DNA of 64,000 bases from Borreliella spielmanii (GTDB lineage: Bacteria; Spirochaetota; Spirochaetia; Borreliales; Borreliaceae), in assembly GCF_014201705.1 (NCBI RefSeq), contig NZ_JACHFA010000002.1, forward strand, positions 284,674 through 348,673. The letters are read 5' to 3'. Numbering within the stretch: the stretch's first letter is position 1; each line of letters begins with the position of its first letter. Both the position numbers and the translations under genes were made by a program. The notes beneath the pieces are model-generated. The model ran no database searches. It saw only the letters and a list, made by a program, of their open reading frames with translations, and was not told the DNA's origin. Below, in pieces: positions 18,203-28,133 of the stretch.

Positions 18203-19351
18203 TTAACTTGAGTTTTTATCTATTTTTCTAATTGTGATTGCATTTAAGGTGAGTTTATTCTTTTTGTATTCTATTTGTCCAAGTATTTCAACGCTGTCTT
18301 TAAAGCCAATGTCAATATCAAAGGTTGTTTTTGTTGGAATAATTCCTGAGAGCACATTTTTGTTGTATCCTACATAAAAATCAAATTGAATTATGTTGTC
18401 TTTTTTTTCTATATTATTTACTATTCCTTCCCATTTTACATATACGTTTGAATAGATTGCTGGATCTTTTTTAATATCTTTTAAGTTTAGATATTCATTA
18501 AACTCAATAAAGTCTGGCCTTGAGATGAAACTCGCAAGATTTTTGGCTTTTAATTTTATAGATTCTGATGCATTTGAATTTAATATTTTATTTATTTCTA
18601 CTCTTGCAAAATTATCTTTTCCTGTTTTTAAGTAATCTTTTATTTTTTCGAAAGAATTTTTAATTTCGTCGCTGGTTAGTATTAATATAAATTGTCCCTC
18701 GTCATTTTTTATTTTTTCTTTATTATTTATTTTAATGTCGTCAATGTAAGTTGCAATGTTGTTTAAGTTTTTGTTTATTTCTGCTTGCCAATTTGTGGAT
18801 ATTGTTGTTTTTTGTTTATAAAAAATAAAATAGATTGCTAAGATTGAAATTAATATAATTCCTCCAATGGCAATTATTATGATTAATTTTGTTAAATTTT
18901 TATCAGGTATTGTTTTAATTATTGGGAACAATTTCTCGTATAGGTTGCTATTTTTTAAAAAAATAGATCCTTTAACAGGATTTTTTCGAATAATTTCAAG
19001 AGACAGTTCTGATTTCTCAACTTCTTGATTTTCTTCTATCATTTTAAGCCATATTTGAATAGCTTTTTCTTCTTTGCCTTGACTTACTAAAAGTATAGCA
19101 ATAGCTTGCTTTATATTTGGTTCGCTTGGGTTTAAAGTATAGGCTTTTTTAAGATATGTTTGAGCATTGCCAAGGTTTCCAATGCGAAGATAAGACATTC
19201 CTAAAACATAGTGATACAAATAGCAATTTTTGTAGAAAAAAATTTCTTTTTCTAGTAGCTTTATTGATTGTGAATATTTTTTTGAATTATAGTAAGAAAT
19301 AGCCTTGTTAATAATTTTATTAGACTCCATATAGCTAGAATTTGACCCCAC
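18203..19351 (-). CDS. Membrane-anchored TPR protein with C-terminal OB-fold-like domain
   Basis: This protein of up to 382 residues has three visible parts. Residues about 10-110 hold TPR-like helical pairs (NKAISYYNSKKYSQSIKLLE, then LGMSYLRIGNLGNAQTYLKK). A membrane helix lies at about 158-182 (LIIIIAIGGIILISILAIYF). The last 90 residues are beta-rich (VKWEGIVNNIEKK to LNAITIRKID) and look like an OB-fold of the tRNA_anti/BOF kind. It starts at GTG 19351 or at ATG 19330; neither has a well-placed Shine-Dalgarno, and GGGG lies 15 bases before the ATG. It is divergent from the next gene. Function is unknown; a scaffold at the membrane is a guess. Confidence 0.75.
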   Translation of the reverse strand: MGSNSSYMESNKIINKAISYYNSKKYSQSIKLLEKEIFFYKNCYLYHYVLGMSYLRIGNLGNAQTYLKKAYTLNPSEPNIKQAIAILLVSQGKEEKAIQIWLKMIEENQEVEKSELSLEIIRKNPVKGSIFLKNSNLYEKLFPIIKTIPDKNLTKLIIIIAIGGIILISILAIYFIFYKQKTTISTNWQAEINKNLNNIATYIDDIKINNKEKIKNDEGQFILILTSDEIKNSFEKIKDYLKTGKDNFARVEINKILNSNASESIKLKAKNLASFISRPDFIEFNEYLNLKDIKKDPAIYSNVYVKWEGIVNNIEKKDNIIQFDFYVGYNKNVLSGIIPTKTTFDIDIGFKDSVEILGQIEYKKNKLTLNAITIRKIDKNSS

Positions 19352-19435
19352 AATTTTCTTTTTAATATTATAATATAAGAGTTTCTTTTAAAAGAATAAT
19401 AAACAGAATATTGTTATTTTGCCTTAATTTCTTGT

Positions 19436-19463
19436 TTGACTAAAAATTGATAAATGATATAAT
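19436..19463 (+). promoter_or_regulatory. Strong sigma-70 type promoter for the TPR/greA group
   Basis: TTGACT (19436-19441) and TATAAT (19458-19463) have a 16-base spacer. This is the best consensus pair I found in the window. The predicted start near 19470 gives a leader of about 44 bases before GTG 19514. It probably drives the TPR gene and possibly greA downstream. Confidence 0.7.
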
Positions 19464-19513
19464 TATGTAAAGTGTATTGGGGGTTTTTATATATTTTTTA
19501 AAGTGGTGGGGAT

Positions 19514-20458
19514 GTGTCATCAGAAAGAATCGTTGAATTGATTAAAGAGATTTATTTAGATTTTAGAAAAGGCAATTTTAAAGAAGCTTTAGTAAAATCC
19601 GAAGAAGCGCATTCTCTTGATTTTGATAATATTGAAATTTTGACAGCTTTGAAAAGCTCTGTGTATTGGAATGGGCAAGTTGAAAGCCTTGATAGAATAG
19701 GGCAGGATTATGAAAAGGCAGAATTTTTAATAAGAGAGTGGAATAATTTTGCAGGACGATATTTGAAAAAGATGGGTTGTAATTTTTTGCAAGGTCGTAA
19801 TTCTATAAAATATTTTGTGTTTCAAACTTGTCTTTACATATATAAAAATATATACAAACTACATCCAGAAAATTTGGATCTTTTAATAAAAATTGCTAAG
19901 TCTTATAAAGGTATGGGGAATTACGAAAAAGCAATTAATGTCTTTTTGAAAATATTAGGGAATGCTAAGGAAAACTCAGATGTTGTTGCAGAGCTTGCTG
20001 ATTCTTATGCGTTGATTGATGAAATTAAAGAGGCTAAAGTCTTATTTCGAGAGGCTTTTTTTATCAATCCTCAAAAGATAGATATATATTCTCTTGAGTC
20101 CGATATGATTTTAAGATTAATAGATCTTATTAAGTCTGACAGAAATATTTCAGATGATCTTATAAAAGAGTGGATTCCTGTTTACGGCTCTCTTAATGGT
20201 GTTTTCAATGTTAAAAGAGAATTAAGACCTATAGAGCTTGGACAGCTAAAGCAGTCTGTTTACAGTTTGCGCAATGAACTTAAAGAAAAGTCTTATAGAT
20301 CAATAAATGAGAGTATACTACTTCCAAGGCTTATTAATAAGTATTTTTGGCTTATTGATCATTATGTAAGAATAAAAGAGGATAGAGCACGCATTGATGA
20401 GATTTTGTTATACATAAAAGAAATAGACTTAGGAATTTATCAACAGTATGTAAATTAG
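19514..20458 (+). CDS. Cytoplasmic TPR-repeat protein upstream of greA
   Basis: This 314-residue protein is made of helical TPR-like repeats, best seen at about 5-60 (RKGNFKEALVKSEEAHSLDF) and 110-195 (IAKSYKGMGNYEKAINVFLK, LADSYALIDEIKEAKVLFRE). There is no signal peptide or membrane segment. It starts at GTG 19514 with GGTGG just upstream. It precedes the greA-domain gene by 36 bases and shares its likely promoter. Because the GreA protein itself has a TPR-like N-terminal region, the pair may work together, but that is inference. No specific family recognised. Confidence 0.75.
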   Translation: MSSERIVELIKEIYLDFRKGNFKEALVKSEEAHSLDFDNIEILTALKSSVYWNGQVESLDRIGQDYEKAEFLIREWNNFAGRYLKKMGCNFLQGRNSIKYFVFQTCLYIYKNIYKLHPENLDLLIKIAKSYKGMGNYEKAINVFLKILGNAKENSDVVAELADSYALIDEIKEAKVLFREAFFINPQKIDIYSLESDMILRLIDLIKSDRNISDDLIKEWIPVYGSLNGVFNVKRELRPIELGQLKQSVYSLRNELKEKSYRSINESILLPRLINKYFWLIDHYVRIKEDRARIDEILLYIKEIDLGIYQQYVN

Positions 20459-20494
20459 TTGTTTGATGCTAAAAATTGATATTAGGAGAGTTTA

Positions 20495-23197
20495 ATGTCT
20501 AATGTTACCATAGAGAAATTAGATAGTATTTTACAAGAAGATAAGTGGACAAGAATAGTTGTTAATAATTATTCTCTTGCTAAAATAAAAGAATTGGATG
20601 ATTTGATAGATAATATAATTGATGAGGGGTTAACAGAGGATGTGCTTGATATTTGTGGAAGGCATTTAAAGGATGTTAAAAAAAGCATAGCAGGTCTTTA
20701 TATTTCTGGAATGCTTATATATAGCAGGCGACCTTTAAATGATATGAATTTGCTTGCAGTTATTGATTTATTTTCTCAAAACTTAAAGTGGGCTCTTGTT
20801 GAGCATATATGTAATGAAATGCTTTCTATTTCTGAGAATAAGCATGCTCTTTATACCCTTGCAAAAATATATGCCCAAAATAACGAAAATGATAAGCTTC
20901 CAAATATTTGGACTAGAATTGTTGAAGCAGATATTGATGACACTGTGTTTGTAAGACAACTTGCTACTTATTATGAAACTATTGATTTGCAAAAATCAAT
21001 TTTCTATTTTAGAAAAGCTATTTATCGTTTTATTGATAAAAAACAAATGTCAGGAATCAGAGAAGTATGGGCAAAGCTTATTTATTATGTTTCGGGTGAT
21101 TTTGATTCTTTTTTGCTTATTTTGCAAAAAATTGAGAAGGATCTTGGATTTAAAAAGGCTATAGTTCTTTATGAAGATTTATTTGATCATTATTCTTTAA
21201 CTGATAATATTGATGAGACAATAGAAATTTTAAAAGGTATTTTAAAGCTTGACAATAAAAATCATAAGGCAAGAGAAAATTTAGTTAAATTTTTAAGAGA
21301 AAGATATAAAGATGTAAAAAATATTGAAGATTATCTTATAAAGTCTGATATTGAAAACTTAGATAAAAATTTTGTTGATGTATATTCAGATTTTGAAAAA
21401 TATTTGTTTTTTGCAAAGGGTAACTTTGTTTATCACCAGACTTGGTCTGTTGGAATAGTAAAAGATGTAAATGATCACGGCATTACAGTTGATTTTGTTT
21501 CTAAAAGAGGGCATTTTATTGGCTTTGATATGGCAATGTCGGCTCTTTCTCCTCTTAATAGAGAGGATATTAGGGTATTAAAAGCTGTAACGCCCAAAGA
21601 GGAACTTGCAGATAGAGTAAAAAAAGATATTGAGTGGGCTATAAAAGTTATTATCAAAAGTTATAAAGCTATTGATTTGAAGGGAATAAAAAAAGAGCTA
21701 GTGCCAAGTTTGATGACTCAAAGTTCTTGGAATTCATGGAGCTTGAAAGCAAAGCAAATTTTAAAGGATAATCCCCATTTTGTTATGGATTCTAGTAAGC
21801 TTGATTGTTATGTATATAATGAGAGATCTTCCAATTTGAATGAAAAAATGTATGATAAATTTAAAATTGAGAAAGATTTTTATAAAAGATACGAGATATT
21901 TATAAACTATTGTAATGTTAAAGGAATTGTTAAGGATTTGCATATTGAAGAAGAGATGCTTAATTATTTTTTAATTTATGTAAACAATTTTACAAAGGTT
22001 GATCATCACGTTATAAGCTCTTACGTTATTCTTAAATCTTTAAGTAATTTTTCTGAAGAATTGTCATCAAAAGTTAATATAGAAAAAGATGTTAATTTGG
22101 AATCTTTGTTAAAGGAGTATTCAAAAGGAATAGTAGATCTTTTTGATTCAATTTTGAATGCGGAAATTAAAAAAGAATTGGTCATTTTAATTAAAAAAGA
22201 ACTTGGCAATTGGATTTTGTACTATAAGGAGCTTTTTCCTCATTCTGTTAATAAGAAATTGGTTGAATCACTTTATAAAGAAGATCCTAAAGAAGTGGAA
22301 AAATTATTTAATTATGTTATAAAAAATTATAAGGTTTATAAGGATGCTTATATTTGGATTTTGAAGCACTCTAAAACCTATTCCATTGAACTGAGTTATT
22401 CAGATGCAGATCTTTTAGTCAATTTGATTAAAATTTTAACAGATAGTGTTATCAAGATTAATAATAAAAATAATTCTGTTGCAAGTAAAAGAATCTATAA
22501 AATGGTAATTAATCTTTTAGTTAAAGATGGATATCTTAAATCGGTTTTAGAGTGCTTTAGAGATGAAGAGCTTGCAAAGAGAGTTTATATGACTTGTTTT
22601 TATGTAAAAGATTTCCCTCCTAAAGATCTTTTAGAGATTAAATCTATAATAAGGCAATTATTTGATTCTGTTGAGTTTGAGGATGAAAAGATGCAGCTTG
22701 CAGGTGAGAGAATGGAAATTGGATTTTTAACTATATTAAGTTCTTTGAATAAAAAGCAAAAAGAGCTTAAGCATTTAAAGGAAGTTGAAATTCCAGAAAA
22801 TTCGAAAGAAATTGGGAAAGCTCGTGAACTTGGTGATTTAAAAGAAAATGCTGAATATCATTCAGCTAAGGAAAAACAACAGTTTTTAACAAAAAGATTA
22901 AACTCCTTAATGTTGGAAATAGAGAATGCAAAAGTTATAGATACCAAAGATCTTCAAAGTTCTGTTGTTGGTTTTGGGACTAAAGTTGTCATTTTAAATG
23001 AAATTACGGGCAAAGATGAAACTTATTTAATACTTGGGCCTTGGGAATCAAATCCTGATGAGGGCATTATTTCGTATAAGTCACCTTTTGGAGAAAATTT
23101 GCTTGATTCTAAGGAAGGCGATAGTCTCAATTTTATTATAAATAATACTAATTTTAGATATTTTGTTAAGAAAATAGAACCCATAAAATTTAGCTAG
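20495..23197 (+). CDS. greA: Large protein with C-terminal GreA transcript-cleavage domain
   Basis: This protein has 900 residues, whereas normal GreA has about 158. The last roughly 155 residues match GreA: an N-terminal coiled coil with the tip [14 protein letters not shown], whose acidic residues hold the catalytic metal in the RNA polymerase secondary channel, then the FKBP-like globular end. The preceding roughly 740 residues are helical repeats of TPR type (about 115-300). A small beta-rich module (about 305-350, [19 protein letters not shown]) resembles CarD/KOW-like domains and is followed by more helices. It starts at ATG 20495 after TAGGAGAG. It should rescue backtracked polymerase; the extension's role is unknown. 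This giant Gre form is known from spirochetes. Confidence 0.88.
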   Translation: MSNVTIEKLDSILQEDKWTRIVVNNYSLAKIKELDDLIDNIIDEGLTEDVLDICGRHLKDVKKSIAGLYISGMLIYSRRPLNDMNLLAVIDLFSQNLKWALVEHICNEMLSISENKHALYTLAKIYAQNNENDKLPNIWTRIVEADIDDTVFVRQLATYYETIDLQKSIFYFRKAIYRFIDKKQMSGIREVWAKLIYYVSGDFDSFLLILQKIEKDLGFKKAIVLYEDLFDHYSLTDNIDETIEILKGILKLDNKNHKARENLVKFLRERYKDVKNIEDYLIKSDIENLDKNFVDVYSDFEKYLFFAKGNFVYHQTWSVGIVKDVNDHGITVDFVSKRGHFIGFDMAMSALSPLNREDIRVLKAVTPKEELADRVKKDIEWAIKVIIKSYKAIDLKGIKKELVPSLMTQSSWNSWSLKAKQILKDNPHFVMDSSKLDCYVYNERSSNLNEKMYDKFKIEKDFYKRYEIFINYCNVKGIVKDLHIEEEMLNYFLIYVNNFTKVDHHVISSYVILKSLSNFSEELSSKVNIEKDVNLESLLKEYSKGIVDLFDSILNAEIKKELVILIKKELGNWILYYKELFPHSVNKKLVESLYKEDPKEVEKLFNYVIKNYKVYKDAYIWILKHSKTYSIELSYSDADLLVNLIKILTDSVIKINNKNNSVASKRIYKMVINLLVKDGYLKSVLECFRDEELAKRVYMTCFYVKDFPPKDLLEIKSIIRQLFDSVEFEDEKMQLAGERMEIGFLTILSSLNKKQKELKHLKEVEIPENSKEIGKARELGDLKENAEYHSAKEKQQFLTKRLNSLMLEIENAKVIDTKDLQSSVVGFGTKVVILNEITGKDETYLILGPWESNPDEGIISYKSPFGENLLDSKEGDSLNFIINNTNFRYFVKKIEPIKFS

Positions 23198-23210
23198 GAA
23201 AAATTTAGGA

Positions 23211-24311
23211 ATGTCAAAGTTAAAGGAAAAAAGAGAAAAAGTTACTGTTGGTATAGAGAGAGCAAATAAAGAGGAAGCTATTGAGCTTGCAAGAGTTCAA
23301 ATAGAAAAGACTTTCGGAAAAGGAAGTCTTATTAAGATGGGAGAATCTCCTGTTGGAAAAGGTATAAAGAGCATGTCAAGTGGATCTATTGTATTAGATG
23401 AAGCTCTTGGTATTGGTGGGTATCCTAGGGGGCGCATAATAGAAATTTTTGGCCCTGAGTCGTCTGGCAAAACCACTTTAACCCTTCAAGCAATTGCTGA
23501 GGTGCAAAAAGAAGGAGGCATAGCTGCTTTTATTGATGCTGAGCATGCTCTTGATCCTGTTTATGCGAAAGCTTTAGGAGTTAATGTTTCAGAGCTTTGG
23601 CTTAGTCAGCCTGATACCGGAGAACAAGCTCTTGAGATTGCAGAACATTTAATCAGAAGTGGTGGTATTGATTTAATTGTAGTTGATTCTGTAGCAGCTT
23701 TGACCCCAAAATTAGAGATAGATGGAGAAATGGGAGATTCTCAGATCGGTCTTCAAGCAAGGTTAATGAGCAAGGCTCTTAGAAAGATTACAGGCATACT
23801 TTCTAAATCTAATACTTGCATTATGTTTATTAACCAAATAAGAATGAGGATTGGTATCATGTTTGGCAATCCCGAGACCACTACTGGTGGGAATGCTTTA
23901 AAGTTTTATTCATCTCTTAGACTTGAGGTTCGAAAAATTGAACAAATAACCAAATCAGGCTCAAGCGACGATGTTATTGGCAATAAGATAAGAGTTAAAA
24001 TTGTAAAAAATAAGGTTGCCCCACCTTTTCGCAAAGTAGAATTGGTAATTTATTTTGGGAAAGGTATTTCTAGGGAAGCTGGTATTTTGGATTCTGCTAT
24101 TAAGCATAATTTAATACAAAAGACGGGTTCTTGGTATTCATTAGGAGATAATAAGTTAGGACAGGGAAGAGAGAGTGTTATTGAGTGTCTTAGTAAAGAA
24201 GTAGAACTTGCAAATGATTTGGATAAGAGGCTTAGAGAAATAATTTTTAATAATTTTGATCAAGAAGATGTTAGTTTGATTGAATTCAAGGAAGGTGAAA
24301 GTGAATATTAG
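23211..24311 (+). CDS. recA: Recombinase A
   Basis: This 366-residue DNA strand-exchange ATPase has Walker [10 protein letters not shown] (81-89), the Walker B region [10 protein letters not shown], the loop [14 protein letters not shown] and the allosteric and DNA-binding region [20 protein letters not shown]. The C-terminal tail is acidic, as usual. It starts 13 bases after greA, with AGGA 11 bases upstream. It is co-transcribed with greA upstream and with scpA-like, rluB-like and cmk downstream. No LexA-type operator was seen; Borrelia is not known for a classical SOS response. Confidence 0.97.
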   Translation: MSKLKEKREKVTVGIERANKEEAIELARVQIEKTFGKGSLIKMGESPVGKGIKSMSSGSIVLDEALGIGGYPRGRIIEIFGPESSGKTTLTLQAIAEVQKEGGIAAFIDAEHALDPVYAKALGVNVSELWLSQPDTGEQALEIAEHLIRSGGIDLIVVDSVAALTPKLEIDGEMGDSQIGLQARLMSKALRKITGILSKSNTCIMFINQIRMRIGIMFGNPETTTGGNALKFYSSLRLEVRKIEQITKSGSSDDVIGNKIRVKIVKNKVAPPFRKVELVIYFGKGISREAGILDSAIKHNLIQKTGSWYSLGDNKLGQGRESVIECLSKEVELANDLDKRLREIIFNNFDQEDVSLIEFKEGESEY

Positions 24312-24322
24312 GGAAAATTTAA

Positions 24323-25090
24323 ATGTCGGAATTAGGTAGTTACTCTATCAGCCTTGATAATTTTAAAGGTGGAATAGAGCTTTTTTTTGAATATGTTAGT
24401 ATAAATAGACATGTTTTAAGAACTTTAAGTTTAAATCAAATAATTGAAGAATTTATAGTTGTTTCAAGTGACCTTAATATAAGTATTAAGGGATTGATCG
24501 ATTTTTTTTATCTTGCTAATAATTTGTTTTATTGGAAAACTCAAATTTTATTCCCATTAAAGCTTGAATATAAAGATAAATCAGAGCGTAAGATTGTGGA
24601 AAGGTTAGTAGGTTATAGTAAGAATAGAGAAAGTGAAAAATTACAATTAAATCAAATAAAGAATTTTAAATTTTATGACTCAAAAATGATTGAAGATTTT
24701 ATTTTTGGTAATAGTAGTAATTTTGTTAAAAATATTAATGCTATTACTAATGATAATAATAAAAAGAAAAATCTGAAAAGAAAGTCTAGTGTATTGAAAG
24801 AAAAAGTTATTAAGAAAAATTCTTTGTGTAATAAAAAATTTAAAGTTATTTGTAATAAATATGAATTGAAAATTTTTGAAAAAAAAATGAAAATTATTTC
24901 TATTTTAAATAAAGAGAGTAATGTAATTTTTGACTCTCTTTTAGATTTTAATGCTGGCAATTATTCCTTTGAGAGATTTTCTTATTTTTTGGTATCTCTT
25001 GAGTGCAAAATGCTTAATATTGTGAATTTAGGCTATCTGGATAATAAATTAGTATTGTATCGAGGTTGTAAAATTAATGATTGCACTTAA
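24323..25090 (+). CDS. scpA: Probable ScpA, kleisin subunit of the SMC condensin complex (diverged)
   Basis: This 255-residue protein is close to the usual ScpA length (about 250). The N-terminal 120 residues follow the ScpA pattern: LDNFKGGIELFFEYV (for FEGPLDLLLHLI), LSLNQIIEEFI, and FFYLANNLFYWKTQILFPL (for EYLVMAATLLSIKSRMLLP). After these comes ERKIVERLVGYSKNRESEKL (for REELIERLIEYRKYKSAAQ). A Lys/Asn-rich linker follows (about 140-185). The end, about 190-250, reads as the winged-helix part that binds the SMC head (FERFSYFLVSLECKMLNIVN). Its neighbours support the call: it overlaps an rluB-type gene by 14 bases and cmk follows, the order scpA-(scpB)-rluB-cmk of many bacteria. scpB is absent here. 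The comparison was made by eye against remembered B. subtilis ScpA, so a profile search is needed. Confidence 0.75.
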   Translation: MSELGSYSISLDNFKGGIELFFEYVSINRHVLRTLSLNQIIEEFIVVSSDLNISIKGLIDFFYLANNLFYWKTQILFPLKLEYKDKSERKIVERLVGYSKNRESEKLQLNQIKNFKFYDSKMIEDFIFGNSSNFVKNINAITNDNNKKKNLKRKSSVLKEKVIKKNSLCNKKFKVICNKYELKIFEKKMKIISILNKESNVIFDSLLDFNAGNYSFERFSYFLVSLECKMLNIVNLGYLDNKLVLYRGCKINDCT

Positions 25091-25826
25091 AACACCCAGA
25101 ATTCATGTGTTTTTAGCTGAAAAGGGGGTAGGCTCAAGAAGATTTTGCGAAGAGTTGATAAGGAAGAAGCTTGTAAGAGTTAATGGTTCTATTGCCAAGC
25201 TCGGGGATAAGGTCACTTTAGGGGATAGAATAATTTATAAGAAACAGGTTTATCTTTTTAAAGATTTTCAAAGTAAGGATAGAGTTTATTTAGCTCTTAA
25301 TAAGCCTAAAAATTATTTATGTTCGAATTTTGATGCTAATGGGAGAAAGTTAGCAATATCTTTGGTTCAGCCTTTATTTAAAGAGCGTGTATTCTCAATT
25401 GGTAGGCTTGATTTTAAAAGTTCTGGACTATTATTATTCACTAATGATGGCAAATTTGCAAACGATATTATTCATCCAAGGCTAAAAGTTGAAAGAGAAT
25501 ATATTATAGAATCAAAAAAAGATATTGATGAAAATTTACTTATTTCTTTTAAGTCAGGTATAAAGATAAAAAAAGAATTTTTTAAATTAAAATCTTATGA
25601 AATTTTAAATAAAAATTCTGCCAGATTGATTTTAGACGAAGGGAAAAATAGAGAGATAAGAAAAGTATTCTTAAGCAAGAGTGTTTTTTTAAAAAAAATT
25701 CATAGAATTAGAATTGGCAATATTAATTTAGATAGTTTAAAGGAAGGTCAAGTTAAAATTATTCCTTTGGTTAAGATAAATAGGTTGAAATCTATGCTGG
25801 AGAGGTTAAATGATAATAGCAATTGA
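25077..25826 (+). CDS. RluB/RsuA-family ribosomal RNA pseudouridine synthase
   Basis: This 249-residue protein has an N-terminal S4 RNA-binding domain (about 7-50, LAEKGVGSRRFCEELIRK). A pseudouridine synthase core follows, with GRLDFKSSGLLLFTNDG (109-125), in which Asp112 is the catalytic residue. It modifies uridine in large- or small-subunit rRNA; the GRLDxxSxGLLLFTNDG form points to the RluB/RluE/RluF/RsuA group, and target choice cannot be read. It starts at ATG 25077, inside the end of the scpA-like gene, with GAGG 11 bases before. It ends inside the start of cmk (17-base overlap), so it is translationally coupled. Confidence 0.9.
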   Translation: MIALKTPRIHVFLAEKGVGSRRFCEELIRKKLVRVNGSIAKLGDKVTLGDRIIYKKQVYLFKDFQSKDRVYLALNKPKNYLCSNFDANGRKLAISLVQPLFKERVFSIGRLDFKSSGLLLFTNDGKFANDIIHPRLKVEREYIIESKKDIDENLLISFKSGIKIKKEFFKLKSYEILNKNSARLILDEGKNREIRKVFLSKSVFLKKIHRIRIGNINLDSLKEGQVKIIPLVKINRLKSMLERLNDNSN

Positions 25827-26475
25827 TGGACCTTCAGCATCAGGAAAAAGTTCAATTGCAAGAGAGCTTAGTGTAAAATTGGGTTTTAAATTTATCAGTT
25901 CTGGGTATCTTTATAGAATAATAACTTTAATTGCCCAAAGATCTCTTATGAGTAGCTGCGATTTTATTAATGAGAGTAGACTTTTAAATTTGGTTCTTGA
26001 GAATGATATAAGTTTTAATGATTCTAGCTTTTTGCTTAATGGAGAGGATGTTGAAAATCAAATTTTAAACGATAAGATTGATTTTCAGGTTTCTTTTTAT
26101 TCTTCTTATATTGGAATAAGAAATTTTGTGAATAAAAAATTAAGAGAGGTTGTTAAATTTAGCGATGATAATTATATAATAGAAGGTAGAGATATTACTA
26201 CTATTGTTTTTCCAGAGTCCGAATTTAAAATATATCTGGATGCTTCTGTTAAAGTTCGAGCCTTAAGGCGATATAAACAAAGAAATGGAAATGAGACTTT
26301 AGAAGAATTAGAGCGCACTCTTAAAATAAGAGACGATGTTGACAAGAATAAACAATATGGTAAGTTGAAATTATCAAAAGGGGTTTTTTACCTTGATACA
26401 AGCTATAAAGGATTAGACGATGTATGTAATATTATAATAGAAAAGTTTAATTTGAAAAAAGTAAGAGAGAGGTGA
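25810..26475 (+). CDS. cmk: Cytidylate kinase
   Basis: This 221-residue enzyme phosphorylates CMP and dCMP. The P-loop GPSASGKSS (7-15) is at the extreme N-terminus. The segment IEGRDITTIVFPESEFKIYL matches the GRDIGTVVFPDA motif of Cmk, with T-T in place of G-T. The RYKQRNGNETLEELERTLKIRD stretch is the lid/arginine region. It overlaps the pseudouridine synthase gene upstream and abuts rpsA (2-base gap to the ATG). The cmk-rpsA pairing is ancient and common. Confidence 0.95.
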   Translation: MIIAIDGPSASGKSSIARELSVKLGFKFISSGYLYRIITLIAQRSLMSSCDFINESRLLNLVLENDISFNDSSFLLNGEDVENQILNDKIDFQVSFYSSYIGIRNFVNKKLREVVKFSDDNYIIEGRDITTIVFPESEFKIYLDASVKVRALRRYKQRNGNETLEELERTLKIRDDVDKNKQYGKLKLSKGVFYLDTSYKGLDDVCNIIIEKFNLKKVRER

Positions 26476-26477
26476 GA

Positions 26478-28133
26478 ATGGAAAATCAAAAAGATTTACA
26501 AGAAAATTATTTAAAAGTGCTTGAAAGAGTAGAACTTGGAAGTCGTGTTTCTGGGACGATTGTTAACATTATGAAGGATTATGTTCTAGTAGATATTGGC
26601 TATAAATCTGAAGGCTTTATCAAGATTGAAGAATTTGAAAATGTTCCCAAAATTGGTGATAAACTTGAAGCAATCGTTGAAAGAATAGGTGGAGAATTGG
26701 GACTAATTTTGAGTGTTGAAAAGCTTGATTCTTTAAATTTTCAAGATAAAGTAAGTGAATATATTCAAAATAAAAAAGTAATTAAAGGTAAAGTGTTGGT
26801 CGAGCTTTCGAATGGCTATAAGATTCAAATTAATGAAAATGTTTCTGGCTTTATGCCTTTTTATTTAAGCTCTAAATCTAAGGATGAAAAATTAAAAAGA
26901 GGCTCTATTGTTGAATTTTACATACTTGAGGCAAGCGAAGCAGATGGTTTGAGGCTTATTCTTGATAGGCGAACTTTAGAAAGAGAAAGAGATTTTGCTA
27001 AGAGAATAGAGCTGGTAAGTTCTTATAATCAAGAAGATGTGGTTGATGGCGTGGTAGATCGTATTACAGAATATGGTGCAATTATAAAAATTAAAAATTT
27101 TGTTACAGGAATTTTACATAAAAGAAATATTGCTTTTAATCAAGTTGAAAATATTGAAGATTTTATTAGAGTTGGTGATAAGTTAAAATTGAAAATTATT
27201 AAAATAAATCCACAAACAGGCAAAATGGAATTATCTCTTAAGGCCTTAAAAGCAAATCCTTGGGATTCTGTAGATATTAAATATAAAATTGATAGCATTG
27301 TAAAAGGGAAGGTTGCAAAAATTTTACCCTTTGGAGCTGTTATTGAGCTTGACAGCGAATTGTCGGGGTTTTTACATATAAGTAATTTTTCTTGGATAAG
27401 GGTAGTAAAGAGTCCTCAAGAATTAATAAAACTTGGTCAGATAGTAGAAGTTAAGATTTTAGAGATAGATAAAGAAAATCAAAAAATATCTCTGGGTATT
27501 AAACAGATCAATGAAAATCCTTGGGAGAGATTAACTGAGAAATATCCTATTGGAAAAGTTATTCAAGGGGTTGTTACTAATATTACAAAAACAGGTGCTT
27601 TTGTAAATATTGAAGAAGGCATAGATGCTTATGTGAGTAAGTTTGATATTTCTTGGCTTGAAGAGATTGATCCTGAGGAATATTTCAAAATAGGTGATTT
27701 AGTGAATGGAAAAGTGCTTGAGGTTGACAAGCGAAAGAGAAATGTTAGATTAGGAATTAAGCAGCTAGAAGAGAGCCCTTGGGAAGATTTTTCTAAAAGC
27801 TATAAAAAAGGTGATACTATTGAGGTTGAGATTGTAGAGAAAAAATCAAAAGGCTTTCAAGTAAGAGTTTATAATAAAATAATGGGATTTATTAGCAAAA
27901 TTCAACTAGGAGATACAAAAGAATCTAGTTTAGAAACTTTTGAAAAATTGAGCATTGGAGATAAGCTTAAAGTGGTAATAACAAGTATTGATTTTAAAGA
28001 CAAATCGGTGTTGCTCTCTTATAGAGAATATGAAAATCAAAGATCAAGAGAAGAGATTTCTTCTTATTTATTTAAAGGTAATGATGAGGAATCTTATAAA
28101 CCATTTGAAAATTTATTAAAGAGGGATGAATAA
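26478..28133 (+). CDS. rpsA: 30S ribosomal protein S1
   Basis: This 551-residue protein is built of repeated S1/OB modules. The clearest repeats begin near residues 192 (VVDGVVDRITEYGAIIKIK), 277 (IVKGKVAKILPFGAVIELD) and 362 (VIQGVVTNITKTGAFVNIE). Each ends with a variant of KISLGIKQINENPWE, and weaker modules lie on either side. S1 holds mRNA on the 30S subunit. A GTG at 26472 is in frame, but ATG 26478 sits 5 bases after GAGAGG, so I use the ATG. cmk ends at 26475 and the next gene starts in the rpsA stop codon. Confidence 0.95.
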   Translation: MENQKDLQENYLKVLERVELGSRVSGTIVNIMKDYVLVDIGYKSEGFIKIEEFENVPKIGDKLEAIVERIGGELGLILSVEKLDSLNFQDKVSEYIQNKKVIKGKVLVELSNGYKIQINENVSGFMPFYLSSKSKDEKLKRGSIVEFYILEASEADGLRLILDRRTLERERDFAKRIELVSSYNQEDVVDGVVDRITEYGAIIKIKNFVTGILHKRNIAFNQVENIEDFIRVGDKLKLKIIKINPQTGKMELSLKALKANPWDSVDIKYKIDSIVKGKVAKILPFGAVIELDSELSGFLHISNFSWIRVVKSPQELIKLGQIVEVKILEIDKENQKISLGIKQINENPWERLTEKYPIGKVIQGVVTNITKTGAFVNIEEGIDAYVSKFDISWLEEIDPEEYFKIGDLVNGKVLEVDKRKRNVRLGIKQLEESPWEDFSKSYKKGDTIEVEIVEKKSKGFQVRVYNKIMGFISKIQLGDTKESSLETFEKLSIGDKLKVVITSIDFKDKSVLLSYREYENQRSREEISSYLFKGNDEESYKPFENLLKRDE

